Part shown: piece after piece, positions 31,909 to 40,924 of the stretch | Position numbering within the stretch: position 1 is the first letter of the stretch | Layout of the letters: every line of letters starts with the position of its first letter | Source: a bacterium | Lineage (GTDB): Bacteria; Chloroflexota; Dormibacteria; Aeolococcales; Bog-877 | Length of the DNA stretch: 43,120 nucleotides | Direction: 5' to 3' | Assembly (NCBI GenBank): GCA_021801645.1 | Contig: JAJYXT010000062.1 | Location: forward strand, 1 to 43,120 | Notes under the pieces: generated by a model | What the model was told of the DNA's origin: nothing | Database searches by the model: none | Seen by the model: only the letters and a program-made list of their open reading frames with translations | Translations under genes and position numbers: made by a program

Positions 31909-32525
31909 CGCCAGGGTTATCCGCTTGGGAGATCCCGGAGCTGACCGGGTCGCATCTGAGGCTTCGGCCCCTGGCGCCGGACGACGCCGCCACCCTCCTG
32001 GAGACGGTGGACGACGAGGTCTGGCGCTGGAAGCTTGCCCCCAGGCCCCACACCGTGGCGGAGATGCGCCAGGTGGTGGTCGACCACCTGATCGGGGACC
32101 CCCGGCGCCAGCGGGGATTCCTGGCGATTCGCCTCGAGGACGAATCGGTCCTGGGCAGCACCACCCTGTACGAGTACGAGCCGTACCACCAGCGGGTGGA
32201 GATGGGCTGGACCTGGTTGCGCCGCTCCGCCTGGGGCCAGGGGCTGAACGAGGAGATGAAGTACCTCCTGCTGGAGTACTGCTTCAACGAGCTGGGCCTG
32301 AAGCGGGTGGCCTGGAGGCTGGACAGCCTGAACCATCGTTCCCGCGGCGCCTTGGAGCGGATGGGCTTCCAGTACGAGGGAAAGCTGCGCAGCCATCAGC
32401 GACGGCCGGACGGGAGCCGCCGCGACTCCCTGTACTACAGCCTTCTGCTGGCGGAGTGGCCCGAGTGCCGGGAGCGGCTGCTGGCGCTGATCAGGGAACG
32501 CTCCCACCCAAGGCAGGACGGCTGA
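31902..32525 (+). CDS. GNAT (RimJ/RimL-like) N-acetyltransferase
   Basis: The 207-residue protein has the RimJ/RimL-type GNAT fold. It contains LTGSHLRLRPLAPDDAATLLE, a central strand VEMGWTWLRRSAWGQGL with the acetyl-CoA pyrophosphate-loop region, and LKRVAWRLDSLNHRSRGALERMGFQYEG, typical of acetyltransferases acting on N-terminal amines of proteins or small molecules. The substrate is unknown. ATG 31902 or GTG 31905 could be the start; both overlap the end of a micro-ORF. It converges on the DinB-like gene with a 15-bp gap. Confidence 0.9.
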   Translation: MVTPGLSAWEIPELTGSHLRLRPLAPDDAATLLETVDDEVWRWKLAPRPHTVAEMRQVVVDHLIGDPRRQRGFLAIRLEDESVLGSTTLYEYEPYHQRVEMGWTWLRRSAWGQGLNEEMKYLLLEYCFNELGLKRVAWRLDSLNHRSRGALERMGFQYEGKLRSHQRRPDGSRRDSLYYSLLLAEWPECRERLLALIRERSHPRQDG

Positions 32526-32540
32526 GCCGCCGAACCGCGC

Positions 32541-33311
32541 TCAGCCCCAGGTCACGCGCAGGGATTCGCGCAGCCAGGTAAGCGGTTCGGAGCTGCCTTC
32601 CAGGGCCACCGCCTCCAGCGGGAGCCGGTTCCAGGTCACTAGGTAGAGCCGGTGGGCCGGAGCCCGCACGGTCGTGGGCGCCGAGAGCAACGACCCTGCC
32701 TCCACCTCCAGCCCATCTGGGGTGGCCGCAAAGCGCCAGCGGTCATCGGTGTCCTCCGCGTCCAGGACCGCCGCCAGCTCCGGGTCCCGGCGCAGGCGCC
32801 GGCGGCTGCGGTGGGCGAAGCCGAGCAGGAGCTCGCTCACCCCGTCGGCGGCGAAGTCCGCAGGCAGTGGCTGGGAGGTCCCCAAGGCCAGCTGACCGTC
32901 CACGCGATGAATGGCGGTCTCATGGGCCTGGCGGCGGGCCCAGAACAGGACGGGGGACGGAGCCGGCAAGAAGGACCAGCAGTGAAGATCCGGCGGGGAT
33001 TGGCGGAGGGCGGCGGCCAACTCAGTGGCTCCGGCGCGCAGCCAGGTGGCCAGCTCCTCGCGGCAGGGACCGGATCCCAGCATCTGGTCCTCGGTGGGCT
33101 GGGGGAACATCTCCTGCAGCCCCTGGGAGACGTATGTCAATGCCCAGCGGTGGACGGCTCCCAGGTGACGGACCAGCTCCTCCATCCGCCACCCCGGGCA
33201 GGTCGGCACGGCGAGGTCCCAGCCCGCCTCGTCAAGGAGGCCGGCCAGGAGAGCTGAGTCCTCCTCGATGCGCTCTGAGTAGCGCTCCAGGGGGAGGTAG
33301 GAGGTGGCCAC
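32541..33311 (-). CDS. DinB/maleylpyruvate-isomerase-like protein
   Basis: The 256-residue protein has the N-terminal four-helix bundle of mycothiol-dependent maleylpyruvate isomerases and DinB-like proteins. The metal-site residues are H49/H54 in ELVRHLGAVHRW and H130/E131/H135 in ARRQAHETAIHRVDG. The C-terminal domain ends RLYLVTWNRLPL. TIGR03083-type proteins are common in mycothiol-using bacteria, but thiol use cannot be shown here. The GTG at 33311 is preceded by GATCAT 6 nt up. It diverges from the large signalling gene. Confidence 0.87.
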   Translation of the reverse strand: MATSYLPLERYSERIEEDSALLAGLLDEAGWDLAVPTCPGWRMEELVRHLGAVHRWALTYVSQGLQEMFPQPTEDQMLGSGPCREELATWLRAGATELAAALRQSPPDLHCWSFLPAPSPVLFWARRQAHETAIHRVDGQLALGTSQPLPADFAADGVSELLLGFAHRSRRRLRRDPELAAVLDAEDTDDRWRFAATPDGLEVEAGSLLSAPTTVRAPAHRLYLVTWNRLPLEAVALEGSSEPLTWLRESLRVTWG

Positions 33312-33390
33312 GCCGTCATGATCGCCGACCCAGGCGGCAATGTCACGCCCTCGCTACCGTGCCATCACCGGCGATGGAGGTGGCGCGGGC

Positions 33391-33396
33391 TAGAAT
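33391..33396 (+). promoter_or_regulatory. -10 element of the PAS/GAF/GGDEF/EAL gene
   Basis: TAGAAT is followed by 10 nt and the GTG at 33407. The spacing would give a leader of only a few nucleotides. Confidence 0.45.
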
Positions 33397-33406
33397 CCGC
33401 CCGCCT

Positions 33407-36400
33407 GTGAAGCAGCACTCGCGTCGGCATGCGCCCGGGGTGGGCTTGGACGGCGCCGCCGGCGCTGGTCTGGGGCCGCCCTCCCACCACCTGTTCGACC
33501 AGTCCGCGAGACCCATGGCTGTGGTCTCCCAAGAGCAACGGGTTTTGGAGGCCAACCCCGCCTTCTGCAGACTTCTGGAGCGGGGCGCCGGGGAGGTGGT
33601 GGGGTCGAGCCTCCTGCAACTCACACACCCTGAGGACCGAGGCGCCGGCGCGGCCGCCCTGCACCAGGCCCTCACGCAGCCGGGATCGTCTGCCGTCACG
33701 CTGCGCCATCTCGTCCCAAGCGGCGAGGAGGTGTGGGCGCGGGTCCGGCTGACCGCGCTCCCAGGGGCAGCAGGTGAGCCCGCGGCCGTGCTGGCTGAGG
33801 TCGAGGACATCCGGCAGGAGCTCCGGCTCCGGGAGCGACTCAGGGAGATGGACCGGCTCCGGGCGGCGCTCGCCGCCAGCAATGAGGCGATGCTGCGGGC
33901 GACCACCGTGGACGAGCTGTTGCGAAGCGCCTGCCGCATCGCAGTGGAGCAGGGCGGCATGCATATGGCCTGGGTCGGCACCGAGGAGGAGGACGGTTGG
34001 TTCACCCTGCGGGCTTCCTTCGGGGGGGACCAGGGATATCTGGCGGGACTCCGCGTGAGCTCCCGAGAGCTCATCCCGGAGGGCCGAGGTCCAGTGGGTG
34101 GGGCGGCGCGCAGCCGCCGGCCCAGCGTGTGCCAGGACGTGACCCATGACCCTGACTTCCTTCCCTGGAGGAAGCGGGCTCGGGACGCGGGCTTTCAGGG
34201 GGTGAGCGCGCTGCCACTGATCGAGGCGGGGGAGCTCAGAGGAGTCATGGCCGTGTACGCCCACGAGACCGGCTTCTTCAGCGCGGACCGGGTGTCCCTC
34301 CTGCAGCGGCTGGCCGACAACGTCGCCTTCGCCTGGGGCGCACTGGACCAGCGGCTGCTGGCGGCGCGGCGGGCGGAGGTCCTCCGGGACCGGCTGACGC
34401 GGCTCGATCACGTGATCCAGAACACCGGGGTCGCGACCTGCGTGCTCGATCGGGACCTGACCCTGCTGCAGGCCAATCCCGCCTTCTGCCAGCTTCTGGG
34501 CATGCGCGAGTCGAGCCTGCTGGGCCGCAGCCTGGCCGACCTCAGCCATCCCGAGGACCGGCCGCTGCTTGACCGAGCCCGGCAGAGGCTGGTCCGGTCG
34601 CCAGGGCGGGGCATCCGCCGGCTGGAGCACCGGCTGGTCAGCCGGACCGGGGATGTGATCCACCTCCTGGCCTCGGCCACGCCCATGCCCGCACCGGACG
34701 GCGGCACGCCCCAGGTGGCCTGGCAGGCGCAGAACATCACCGCTCAGCGTGATGGCGAGCGAGCCGCCACGCGCCGGTCGGCCCAGCAGGCGGCCGTGGC
34801 GGAGCTTGGGCGTGAGGCCCTCAACGGCCGCGACCTGGATCAACTCCTGCAGCGCAGTTGCGAACTCGTGGCGGAGCATCTGGCGGTGAGCCTGGTGTCG
34901 GTGATGCGCTGGCAGCCGGGGCGCGCCTGCTTCCGACTGGTGGCCGGGTTGGGCTGGGCACCGGACCGGATGGGGGTGGCCACGGTTCCGGCGGGGCCGC
35001 GGTCCCAGGCCGGATATGCCTTCCGCAGCGGAGGACCCGTGCTTTCGAGAGAGCTGGCGTTAGAGCATCGCTTTCAGTCCGAGGTTCTGGTCTCCAGGTA
35101 CCGGGTGCGTTCCAGCGTGGCGGTGGCGGTCCCATCCGGGAGCGAGGAGGAGCCGTACGGAGTGCTGGCGGCACACTCCCAGAAGCTAAGGGAGTTCTCC
35201 CAGGATGACCTGAACTTCCTGCAGGGGGTGGCCCACCTTCTGGGCGCAGCGGTCCAGCGGCAGCACTCGGAGGACCAGCTGCAGCGGCTGGCCCTCCACG
35301 ATTCCCTCACCGGCCTCCCCAACCGCGGGCTCCTGATCGAGCGCGTCCGCATGAGCCTGGCCCGGCTGCGGCGGGACGGCGGCCAGACCGCGCTCCTCTT
35401 TCTCGACCTGGACCGTTTCAAGGTGATCAACGACAGCCTGGGGCACCGGGTCGGAGACGAGGTTCTGCGGGAGGTGGCCGCTCGACTGAGCCGCCTGCTT
35501 CGCCCCAGCGACACGGTCGCCCGGCTGGGGGGAGACGAGTTCGTGGTGGTGGCGGAGGATGTGGAGTCGGAGGCGGTGGCGCTCGGAGTGGCGCGCCGGA
35601 TCCTCTTGGAGCTGGGAGTGCCCATGCGTCTGGGGCCGAGCGACCTGGTGGTCACCGCCAGCCTGGGCCTGACCACCACGGCGGACCCCGACGCCCAGCC
35701 GGAGGAGCTCCTGCAGGAGGCGGACATCGCCATGTATCAGGCCAAGGCCGAGGGCGGTGGGGCGGTGGTCGCGTTCATCCCCGAGATGGGGGCCAGCTTC
35801 GGCGACCGGGTGCAGGTGGAATTCGACCTGCGGCGCGCCCTCAGCCGGCGCGAGTTCGCCGTCCACTATCAGCCCATCTTCTGTCTCAAGACCGGCCGGA
35901 TCCGGGGAGCGGAGGCGCTGGTGCGCTGGCAGCACCCGGAGCGTGGCGAAGTCGCCCCGGGGGACTTCATCCCCCTGGCCGAGGAGACCGGAGCGATCGT
36001 GGAGATCGGAGAGTTCGTGCTCCGGGAGGCTTGCCGGTCTGCTGCGGAGTGGGCCGGACGCCGCACCGACGGCCCCGAGATCTCCGTCAACCTTTCACCC
36101 CGACAGCTGCTGGACCCATCCGTCGTGGACCGGGTCCAGTCGGCCCTGGAGGACAGCGGGCTGGAGCCCACCCGCCTCACCCTGGAGATCACCGAAACAG
36201 CGGTACTCGCGGACTCGGTGGCGGCCTCTTCGGCCCTTCGAGAACTGGCCCGGATGGGAGTCCATCTGGCTGTGGATGACTTCGGCACCGGGTACTCGTC
36301 AGTGTCGCACCTGCAGCGCTTCCAGCTGCGCCAGCTCAAGATCGACAAGGGCTTCGTCGCCGGCCTGGAGGGGAGCTGGCGCGACCGGGCCCTCGTGGAC

Positions 36401-36637
36401 GGGTTGGTGCAGCTGGCGCACGCCGTGCACCTGGAGGCCGCCGCCGAAGGCGTGGAGACCAGGTCCCAGCTCGACCGTCTGCTCCAGATGGGGTGTGACG
36501 TGGCTCAGGGCTTCCTGCTCTCGCCTCCTGTCCCGGAAGCCGAGTTCAGGCGACTCTGGCGGCAGGAGTCCTCGGCGGTCGTCCACTGGCCGGCAGGTGG
36601 CGGCGGGGGCACCGTCATCGAGGGTGCCGCCCGCTGA
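33407..36637 (+). CDS. PAS-GAF-PAS-GAF-GGDEF-EAL c-di-GMP signalling protein
   Basis: The 1076-residue soluble protein reads in order: PAS (about 35-140, RVLEANPAFCRLLERG), GAF (about 150-320), PAS (335-450, LLQANPAFCQLLG), GAF (465-620), GGDEF (625-790), EAL (810-1060). The cyclase site is GGDEF (about 708-712) with RxxD (RPSD) five residues before it. The EAL part has EAL at 836, NLSPRQLL, LEITETAV, DDFGTGYSS, KIDKGFV and AEGVET, so both enzyme sites look intact. Net direction depends on its sensors. The GTG at 33407 follows TAGAAT by 10 nt; an ATG at 33374 is an alternative. No membrane segment is present. Confidence 0.95.
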   Translation: MKQHSRRHAPGVGLDGAAGAGLGPPSHHLFDQSARPMAVVSQEQRVLEANPAFCRLLERGAGEVVGSSLLQLTHPEDRGAGAAALHQALTQPGSSAVTLRHLVPSGEEVWARVRLTALPGAAGEPAAVLAEVEDIRQELRLRERLREMDRLRAALAASNEAMLRATTVDELLRSACRIAVEQGGMHMAWVGTEEEDGWFTLRASFGGDQGYLAGLRVSSRELIPEGRGPVGGAARSRRPSVCQDVTHDPDFLPWRKRARDAGFQGVSALPLIEAGELRGVMAVYAHETGFFSADRVSLLQRLADNVAFAWGALDQRLLAARRAEVLRDRLTRLDHVIQNTGVATCVLDRDLTLLQANPAFCQLLGMRESSLLGRSLADLSHPEDRPLLDRARQRLVRSPGRGIRRLEHRLVSRTGDVIHLLASATPMPAPDGGTPQVAWQAQNITAQRDGERAATRRSAQQAAVAELGREALNGRDLDQLLQRSCELVAEHLAVSLVSVMRWQPGRACFRLVAGLGWAPDRMGVATVPAGPRSQAGYAFRSGGPVLSRELALEHRFQSEVLVSRYRVRSSVAVAVPSGSEEEPYGVLAAHSQKLREFSQDDLNFLQGVAHLLGAAVQRQHSEDQLQRLALHDSLTGLPNRGLLIERVRMSLARLRRDGGQTALLFLDLDRFKVINDSLGHRVGDEVLREVAARLSRLLRPSDTVARLGGDEFVVVAEDVESEAVALGVARRILLELGVPMRLGPSDLVVTASLGLTTTADPDAQPEELLQEADIAMYQAKAEGGGAVVAFIPEMGASFGDRVQVEFDLRRALSRREFAVHYQPIFCLKTGRIRGAEALVRWQHPERGEVAPGDFIPLAEETGAIVEIGEFVLREACRSAAEWAGRRTDGPEISVNLSPRQLLDPSVVDRVQSALEDSGLEPTRLTLEITETAVLADSVAASSALRELARMGVHLAVDDFGTGYSSVSHLQRFQLRQLKIDKGFVAGLEGSWRDRALVDGLVQLAHAVHLEAAAEGVETRSQLDRLLQMGCDVAQGFLLSPPVPEAEFRRLWRQESSAVVHWPAGGGGGTVIEGAAR

Positions 36638-36647
36638 GAGGCGCCCC

Positions 36648-38297
36648 CTACATCAGACCCAGGTCGTCCAGGCTGCGAAGCAGGTTGCTCACGACCTTAC
36701 CGTCGGCGCGGGCGTCCACGACGCACGGGATCCCATCGCGGGCCATCTCGAGGGCCTGAGGCAGGACTCTGAGGAAAGACTCCTGGTCCTCGGCGCGCGC
36801 CCCCCAGCCCCCCAGCGCGCGGGCCAGGGCCGCATGATCCACCTCGCGGCCAACCTGGGACGGGGCCGTGCCCGGGCCGCGCCAGACACCGTTGTTGACC
36901 ACCACCACAACCAGCCCCACTCCGTGGTTGACCGCGGTCTGCAGCTCCATGGCCGAGAAGCCGAACGCCCCATCCCCGCTGAAGAGGAGCAGCGGCCGGC
37001 GGGGCCGGGCCAGGCCCGCACCGATGGCGAACGGCAGTCCTACCCCCAGGGTGCCCAGGGCGGATCCGATCAGCATGTTGGAGCCGGGGAAGTGAGCGCG
37101 CGAGAAGGCGATCCCCCAGGGGACGCTGTCACCCCCATCGGAGATCCAGGTGCCGGGCTCGGGAAGCTGGTCGAAGATCTTGGCGGCCTCCCTCGCCAAC
37201 CAGCCCGGGTGAAGGGGCTGGGCCGGCGCGGAAGCCTCCTCGGACCACATCTCCCAGCTCGCCTCGGCCGCTGAACGGGCTTGCATCACCCACTCGGACC
37301 ACCGTTCGGGGCCGGCGTCCCATCTCTCGCTGAGCAGGTCCAGGGTGGCGGCCACGTCCCCGCTCAGCCCCAGCTGGGGGGCCCGCGACCCCCCGAGGTG
37401 CTCGGGACGCAGGTCCAGCTGGACCACGGCCTGCTCCTCGCCGAAGAGCGGGACCCTCCCGTACATCAGGTTGGCATTGAAGCGCGACCCCAGGATCAGG
37501 GCCAGCGAGGCACCGACCAGCGCCGCCCCGCCGTGCACCAGGGTGCCGAGGCAGAGTGGGTGGCTGTCGTCCACCAGCCCGCGGGCGCCTGACGTGGTGG
37601 TGAGCGGGATGCCGGTCCTCTCCATGAAGCGCCTGAGGGCGTCCCCCGCCCCGGAGAAGAAGGCTCCGGAGCCGGCGAGGATCAGGGGCCGCTCGGCCCC
37701 CTTGAGCAACTGCAGAAGGCGCTCCAAATCGGCGGGTGAGGGGACCGACCGGGGCGCCTCGGGCACCCACACCGGTGATCCCTCGCCCAGCTGGTGCAGG
37801 ACGTCCTCGGGGATCTCCAGATAGGCGACCCCGGGATCGCCCCAGGAGGCGCGGCGGACCGCCTCCGCGAGGTACTCCGGTATCCGTCCCGGCTCGAGGC
37901 ACTCGGCGGCCCACTTGGTCACCGGCCGGACCATGGCCAGCTGGTCGAGGTCCTGGACCGCTCCGATGCCCCGCCGGGCGACCGCCGTGCGCCCGGCCAG
38001 AACCACCACCGGGGCACCGGCGAGGTTTGCCTCGGCGATCCCGGCCATGGCATTGGCCAGCCCGGGGCCGGCGGTCACCGCCGCGAACCCCGGCCGCCCG
38101 GTGGCCAGCGCCATCCCCTCGGCCATCATCACCGCGTTCTCCTCATGGCGCACGTTGACCACCCGGATCCCGAGGCGACGGGCGTGGTCCAGGACCTTGG
38201 CGATGTGGCTGCCGGGAAGGGTGAAGAGAGTGTCTCCCCCGGTCTTGGCGATGGCCTCCGCCGCCAATTCCGCTCCGGTGCGCCTTGAGTCGTCCAC
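36648..38297 (-). CDS. Thiamine-diphosphate-dependent enzyme (acetolactate synthase / 2-hydroxyacyl-CoA lyase-like)
   Basis: The 549-residue protein has the three ThDP-enzyme domains. The N-terminal PYR domain carries catalytic glutamate E52 in RHEENAVMMAEG. The central domain contains ERPLILAGSGAFFSG. The PP domain has the ThDP-Mg motif GDGAFGFSAMELQTAVNHG ending in NNGVW. It most resembles the acetolactate synthase, oxalyl-CoA decarboxylase and 2-hydroxyacyl-CoA lyase group. No regulatory subunit (ilvN) or CoA-transferase gene adjoins it, so anabolic ALS is not favoured. The start is GTG 38297 with GGAGG about 8 nt upstream. Confidence 0.88.
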   Translation of the reverse strand: MDDSRRTGAELAAEAIAKTGGDTLFTLPGSHIAKVLDHARRLGIRVVNVRHEENAVMMAEGMALATGRPGFAAVTAGPGLANAMAGIAEANLAGAPVVVLAGRTAVARRGIGAVQDLDQLAMVRPVTKWAAECLEPGRIPEYLAEAVRRASWGDPGVAYLEIPEDVLHQLGEGSPVWVPEAPRSVPSPADLERLLQLLKGAERPLILAGSGAFFSGAGDALRRFMERTGIPLTTTSGARGLVDDSHPLCLGTLVHGGAALVGASLALILGSRFNANLMYGRVPLFGEEQAVVQLDLRPEHLGGSRAPQLGLSGDVAATLDLLSERWDAGPERWSEWVMQARSAAEASWEMWSEEASAPAQPLHPGWLAREAAKIFDQLPEPGTWISDGGDSVPWGIAFSRAHFPGSNMLIGSALGTLGVGLPFAIGAGLARPRRPLLLFSGDGAFGFSAMELQTAVNHGVGLVVVVVNNGVWRGPGTAPSQVGREVDHAALARALGGWGARAEDQESFLRVLPQALEMARDGIPCVVDARADGKVVSNLLRSLDDLGLM

Positions 38298-38424
38298 AAG
38301 CTGTCCTCCGTGGCACGGATCTGCCTTGTCCAGGATGACGTATCGCCGCCCTCGCACGGACCCGCAAAAACCCTCGGCCGAGGGATGCCAACCCCGGGCG
38401 GCCCGGCTCCCCCAAGATGTTGCC

Positions 38425-39861
38425 ATGGGTGAGCTCTTCCCCGACGAGGCACCGGACGAGGCGGCCGCAGCGGAGACCGCGGGGGACGACGCGCCACTAG
38501 CCTTCCGGATGCGGCCCAGGACCTTCCAGGAGGTGCTCGGGCAGGAGGCCCTCCTCGGGGAGGACGGGCCGGTCGCGAGGGCGGCCCGGCTCGGCCGGCT
38601 CCCGTCGGTCATCCTGGTGGGGCCGCCGGGCTCCGGCAAGACGACGCTCGCCAGCCTTTTGGCGTCCGCCCTCGACTGCCGGCTGGTGAGGATGTCGGCG
38701 GTCAGCGCCGGCGTTGCGGACGTGCGCCGGGTGGTGGAGGAAGCCCGGCGGCTCAGGGGGCGGGGCGGAGGCACCGTTCTGTTCCTGGACGAGATCCACC
38801 ACTTCAGCCGGACCCAGCAGGACGCCCTCCTCCCCCACGTGGAGAGCGGGCTCATCACCCTGATCGGCGCCACCACCGAGAATCCCAGTTTCCAGCTGAC
38901 CTCGGCGCTTCTGTCGCGGGTTCTGATCTGGGAGCTGGCCCCGCTGGGCGAGGGGGAGCTGCTGGAGCTGGTGCGCCGGGCGATCTCCGAGCCCCGGGGC
39001 CTGGGGGACCGCGGGCTCAGCGTGGCCCCCGAGGCGGCCCGGACTCTGGCCCTCGGCTGCGGCGGGGACGCGCGCACGCTGCTCAACTGCCTGGAGCAGG
39101 CGGCCTCCGGGCTCCCCCCGGGGGCGGAGATAGACCGGGTGCGCGCCGAAAGGGCACTGGCCCACCCCCACCTGGTCCACGATCGCGCCGGAGACCTCCA
39201 CTTCCAGATCCTCTCGGCCCTGATCAAGTCGGTTCGTGGCAGCGACCCCGACGCCGGGCTCTACTGGCTGGCCCGGCTGCTGGAGGGGGGCGAGGATCCC
39301 CGGGTGCCGGCCCGGAGGCTGGTCATCCTGGCCGCCGAGGACGTGGGGATGGCGGACCCGACCGCCCTCTCCATCGCGGTCGCCGCCTACCAGGCGGCGC
39401 AGGTGGTGGGAATGCCCGAGTGCCGGCTGCCGCTGGCCGAGGCCACCGTCTACCTCTCCCTGGCCCCCAAGAGCAACTCGGTCTACCGCGGGTACTCGGA
39501 CGCCGCGGCCGAGGTGTCGGCCAGCCTCGGCCTGCCGGTCCCGATCCACCTGCGCAATGCCGTGACCCGCCGGGACCGGGAGCTGGGGTTCGGACGTGGG
39601 TACGAGTACGCCCACGATGACCCGGAGGGGCTGGTGAGCCACCACCACCTGCCGGAGGGGATGGAGGGCCGCACCTACTACCGCCCCTCCCCGCACGGGA
39701 GGGAGGCGTCCCTGGGAGAGAGGCTGGCCAGGATCCGAGAGCGGAGGCGGGCCGCCCCTACTCCTCCGCCGGCGCCGTCTCCTCCGCAGCCACCGCAGCC
39801 TCCGCCCCGGCCGGAGCCTCCTCCGGCTCCTCCGCGGCCACCCGAGGCTGCTGGATCTTGA
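38425..39861 (+). CDS. rarA: Replication-associated recombination protein RarA (MgsA, AAA+ ATPase)
   Basis: It is a clamp-loader-like AAA+ ATPase acting at stalled forks. The 478-residue protein has Walker A GPPGSGKT (66-73), Walker B LFLDEIHH, sensor 1 GATTENPSF and the C-terminal MgsA domain (YWLARLLEGGEDPRVPARRLVI, LAPKSNSVYRGY). It ends in an unusual 35-residue Pro/Ala tail that is antisense to the end of rplY; the stop lies 104 bp inside that gene. The ATG at 38425 is 6 nt after CAAGAT (38413-38418), so it is probably leaderless. Confidence 0.95.
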   Translation: MGELFPDEAPDEAAAAETAGDDAPLAFRMRPRTFQEVLGQEALLGEDGPVARAARLGRLPSVILVGPPGSGKTTLASLLASALDCRLVRMSAVSAGVADVRRVVEEARRLRGRGGGTVLFLDEIHHFSRTQQDALLPHVESGLITLIGATTENPSFQLTSALLSRVLIWELAPLGEGELLELVRRAISEPRGLGDRGLSVAPEAARTLALGCGGDARTLLNCLEQAASGLPPGAEIDRVRAERALAHPHLVHDRAGDLHFQILSALIKSVRGSDPDAGLYWLARLLEGGEDPRVPARRLVILAAEDVGMADPTALSIAVAAYQAAQVVGMPECRLPLAEATVYLSLAPKSNSVYRGYSDAAAEVSASLGLPVPIHLRNAVTRRDRELGFGRGYEYAHDDPEGLVSHHHLPEGMEGRTYYRPSPHGREASLGERLARIRERRRAAPTPPPAPSPPQPPQPPPRPEPPPAPPRPPEAAGS

Positions 39862-40402
39862 CCAGGATCTCCTCGGAGTCCACGCCGGCGGCGAGCTCGA
39901 CACCCTCGGGGAGGAGGAGGTCCGAGATCCTGACGGCGTCGTCGATCTCCGCCAGGCCGGAGACGTCCACCGTGATCTCCCCGGGGATCGAGTCGGGCAG
40001 GCAGTTCACCGCCAGCTGGTGCAGCACCTGCAGGACCTCACCCCCAACCTGCTTCACCGCCGGCGCCTCCCCGGTCAGCACCACCGGCACCGTAACGTCC
40101 AGCTTCTCCTTCAGGTTCACCTGAAAGAAGTCGACGTGCACGGTGCGCCCGCTGCGGGGCTCGCGCTGCACCTCGCGGATCAGCACGGGACGCTGGCGCC
40201 GCTCGCCCTTGACCTTCAGCTGGATCAGGTGGCTCGCCCCGGCGGCATGGGTCAACCGACCCAGTTCCCGCTCCCCGACCTCCACCGCCAGCGCCTCGAC
40301 CTCGTGGCCGTAGACGACCCCCGGGACCAGCCCCTGCTGCCGCAGCCGGTGCGCGCCACGCCCCACGACGGTGCGCTGGGCGACATCAAGTGTGAGCGGC
40401 AT
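39758..40402 (-). CDS. rplY: Ribosomal protein bL25 (general stress protein CTC form)
   Basis: The 214-residue protein binds 5S rRNA in the large subunit. An L25 domain (MPLTLDVAQRTVVGRGAHRLRQQGLVPGVVYG) is followed by the TL5/CTC C-terminal beta domain (VPVVLTGEAPAVKQVGGEVLQVL) and an Ala/Glu-rich acidic tail. The ATG at 40402 has GGGGAG 8-9 nt upstream. A possible TAAGAT -10 lies at 40474-40469. Its last 35 codons overlap antisense with rarA. No pth gene follows, although L25 and pth often pair. Confidence 0.95.
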   Translation of the reverse strand: MPLTLDVAQRTVVGRGAHRLRQQGLVPGVVYGHEVEALAVEVGERELGRLTHAAGASHLIQLKVKGERRQRPVLIREVQREPRSGRTVHVDFFQVNLKEKLDVTVPVVLTGEAPAVKQVGGEVLQVLHQLAVNCLPDSIPGEITVDVSGLAEIDDAVRISDLLLPEGVELAAGVDSEEILVKIQQPRVAAEEPEEAPAGAEAAVAAEETAPAEE

Positions 40403-40485
40403 CAAGAAGCTCCCCGGGGCCATTGAGGCGGGCCAGGCGCCGCCGGGACCGACCCGGCTCCGAGGGCGATCTTAGCAACTCCGGC

Positions 40486-40902
40486 TCAGCCGGCCTCGAC
40501 GCCCACCTTGCCGAAGCGGCGCTGGACGTACTCCACGATGGACTGGATGCTGGTGCCGGGGGTGAACACCTCGTCGACCCCCATCTCTCGCAGGGCAGCC
40601 ACATCCCCGGGCGGCACGATCCCTCCGCCGAAGACCACGATGTCCTCGGCGTGGCGCTCCCGGAGGAGGCGCAGCACCTCGGGGAAGAGCGTCATATGCG
40701 CCCCGGACAGCAGCGAGATCCCGATCCCGTCGACGTCCTCCTGGATCGCCGCCTCGACCACCTGGGCCGGAGTCTGGTGCAGGCCGGTGTAGATCACCTC
40801 CACCCCGGCGTCACGCAGGGCGCGGGAGATCACCTTGACCCCACGGTCATGACCATCCAGCCCCACCTTGGCGGTGAGGATGCGCACCGGTCTGGTCCCC
40901 AC
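40486..40902 (-). CDS. Methylmalonyl-CoA mutase B12-binding (small) subunit
   Basis: The 138-residue protein is a stand-alone cobalamin-binding domain with DxHxxG (D16, H18, G21 in DGHDRG), [14 protein letters not shown] and [12 protein letters not shown], as in two-subunit methylmalonyl-CoA mutases. The lower ligand H18 binds B12 cobalt. It would combine with a catalytic subunit encoded elsewhere to convert methylmalonyl-CoA to succinyl-CoA. The GTG at 40902 follows TACACT (40914-40909) by 6 nt, so the mRNA is leaderless. It lies downstream of the DoxX-like gene on the same strand. Confidence 0.92.
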   Translation of the reverse strand: MGTRPVRILTAKVGLDGHDRGVKVISRALRDAGVEVIYTGLHQTPAQVVEAAIQEDVDGIGISLLSGAHMTLFPEVLRLLRERHAEDIVVFGGGIVPPGDVAALREMGVDEVFTPGTSIQSIVEYVQRRFGKVGVEAG

Positions 40903-40924
40903 GTTGGCAGTGTAAGCCCGAGCG

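Noticed and set aside
37915-38424. Upstream extension of rarA by 170 codons
   Set aside because: This part lies opposite the ThDP enzyme gene and has no RarA similarity. The ATG at 38425 has its own -10 at 6 nt.
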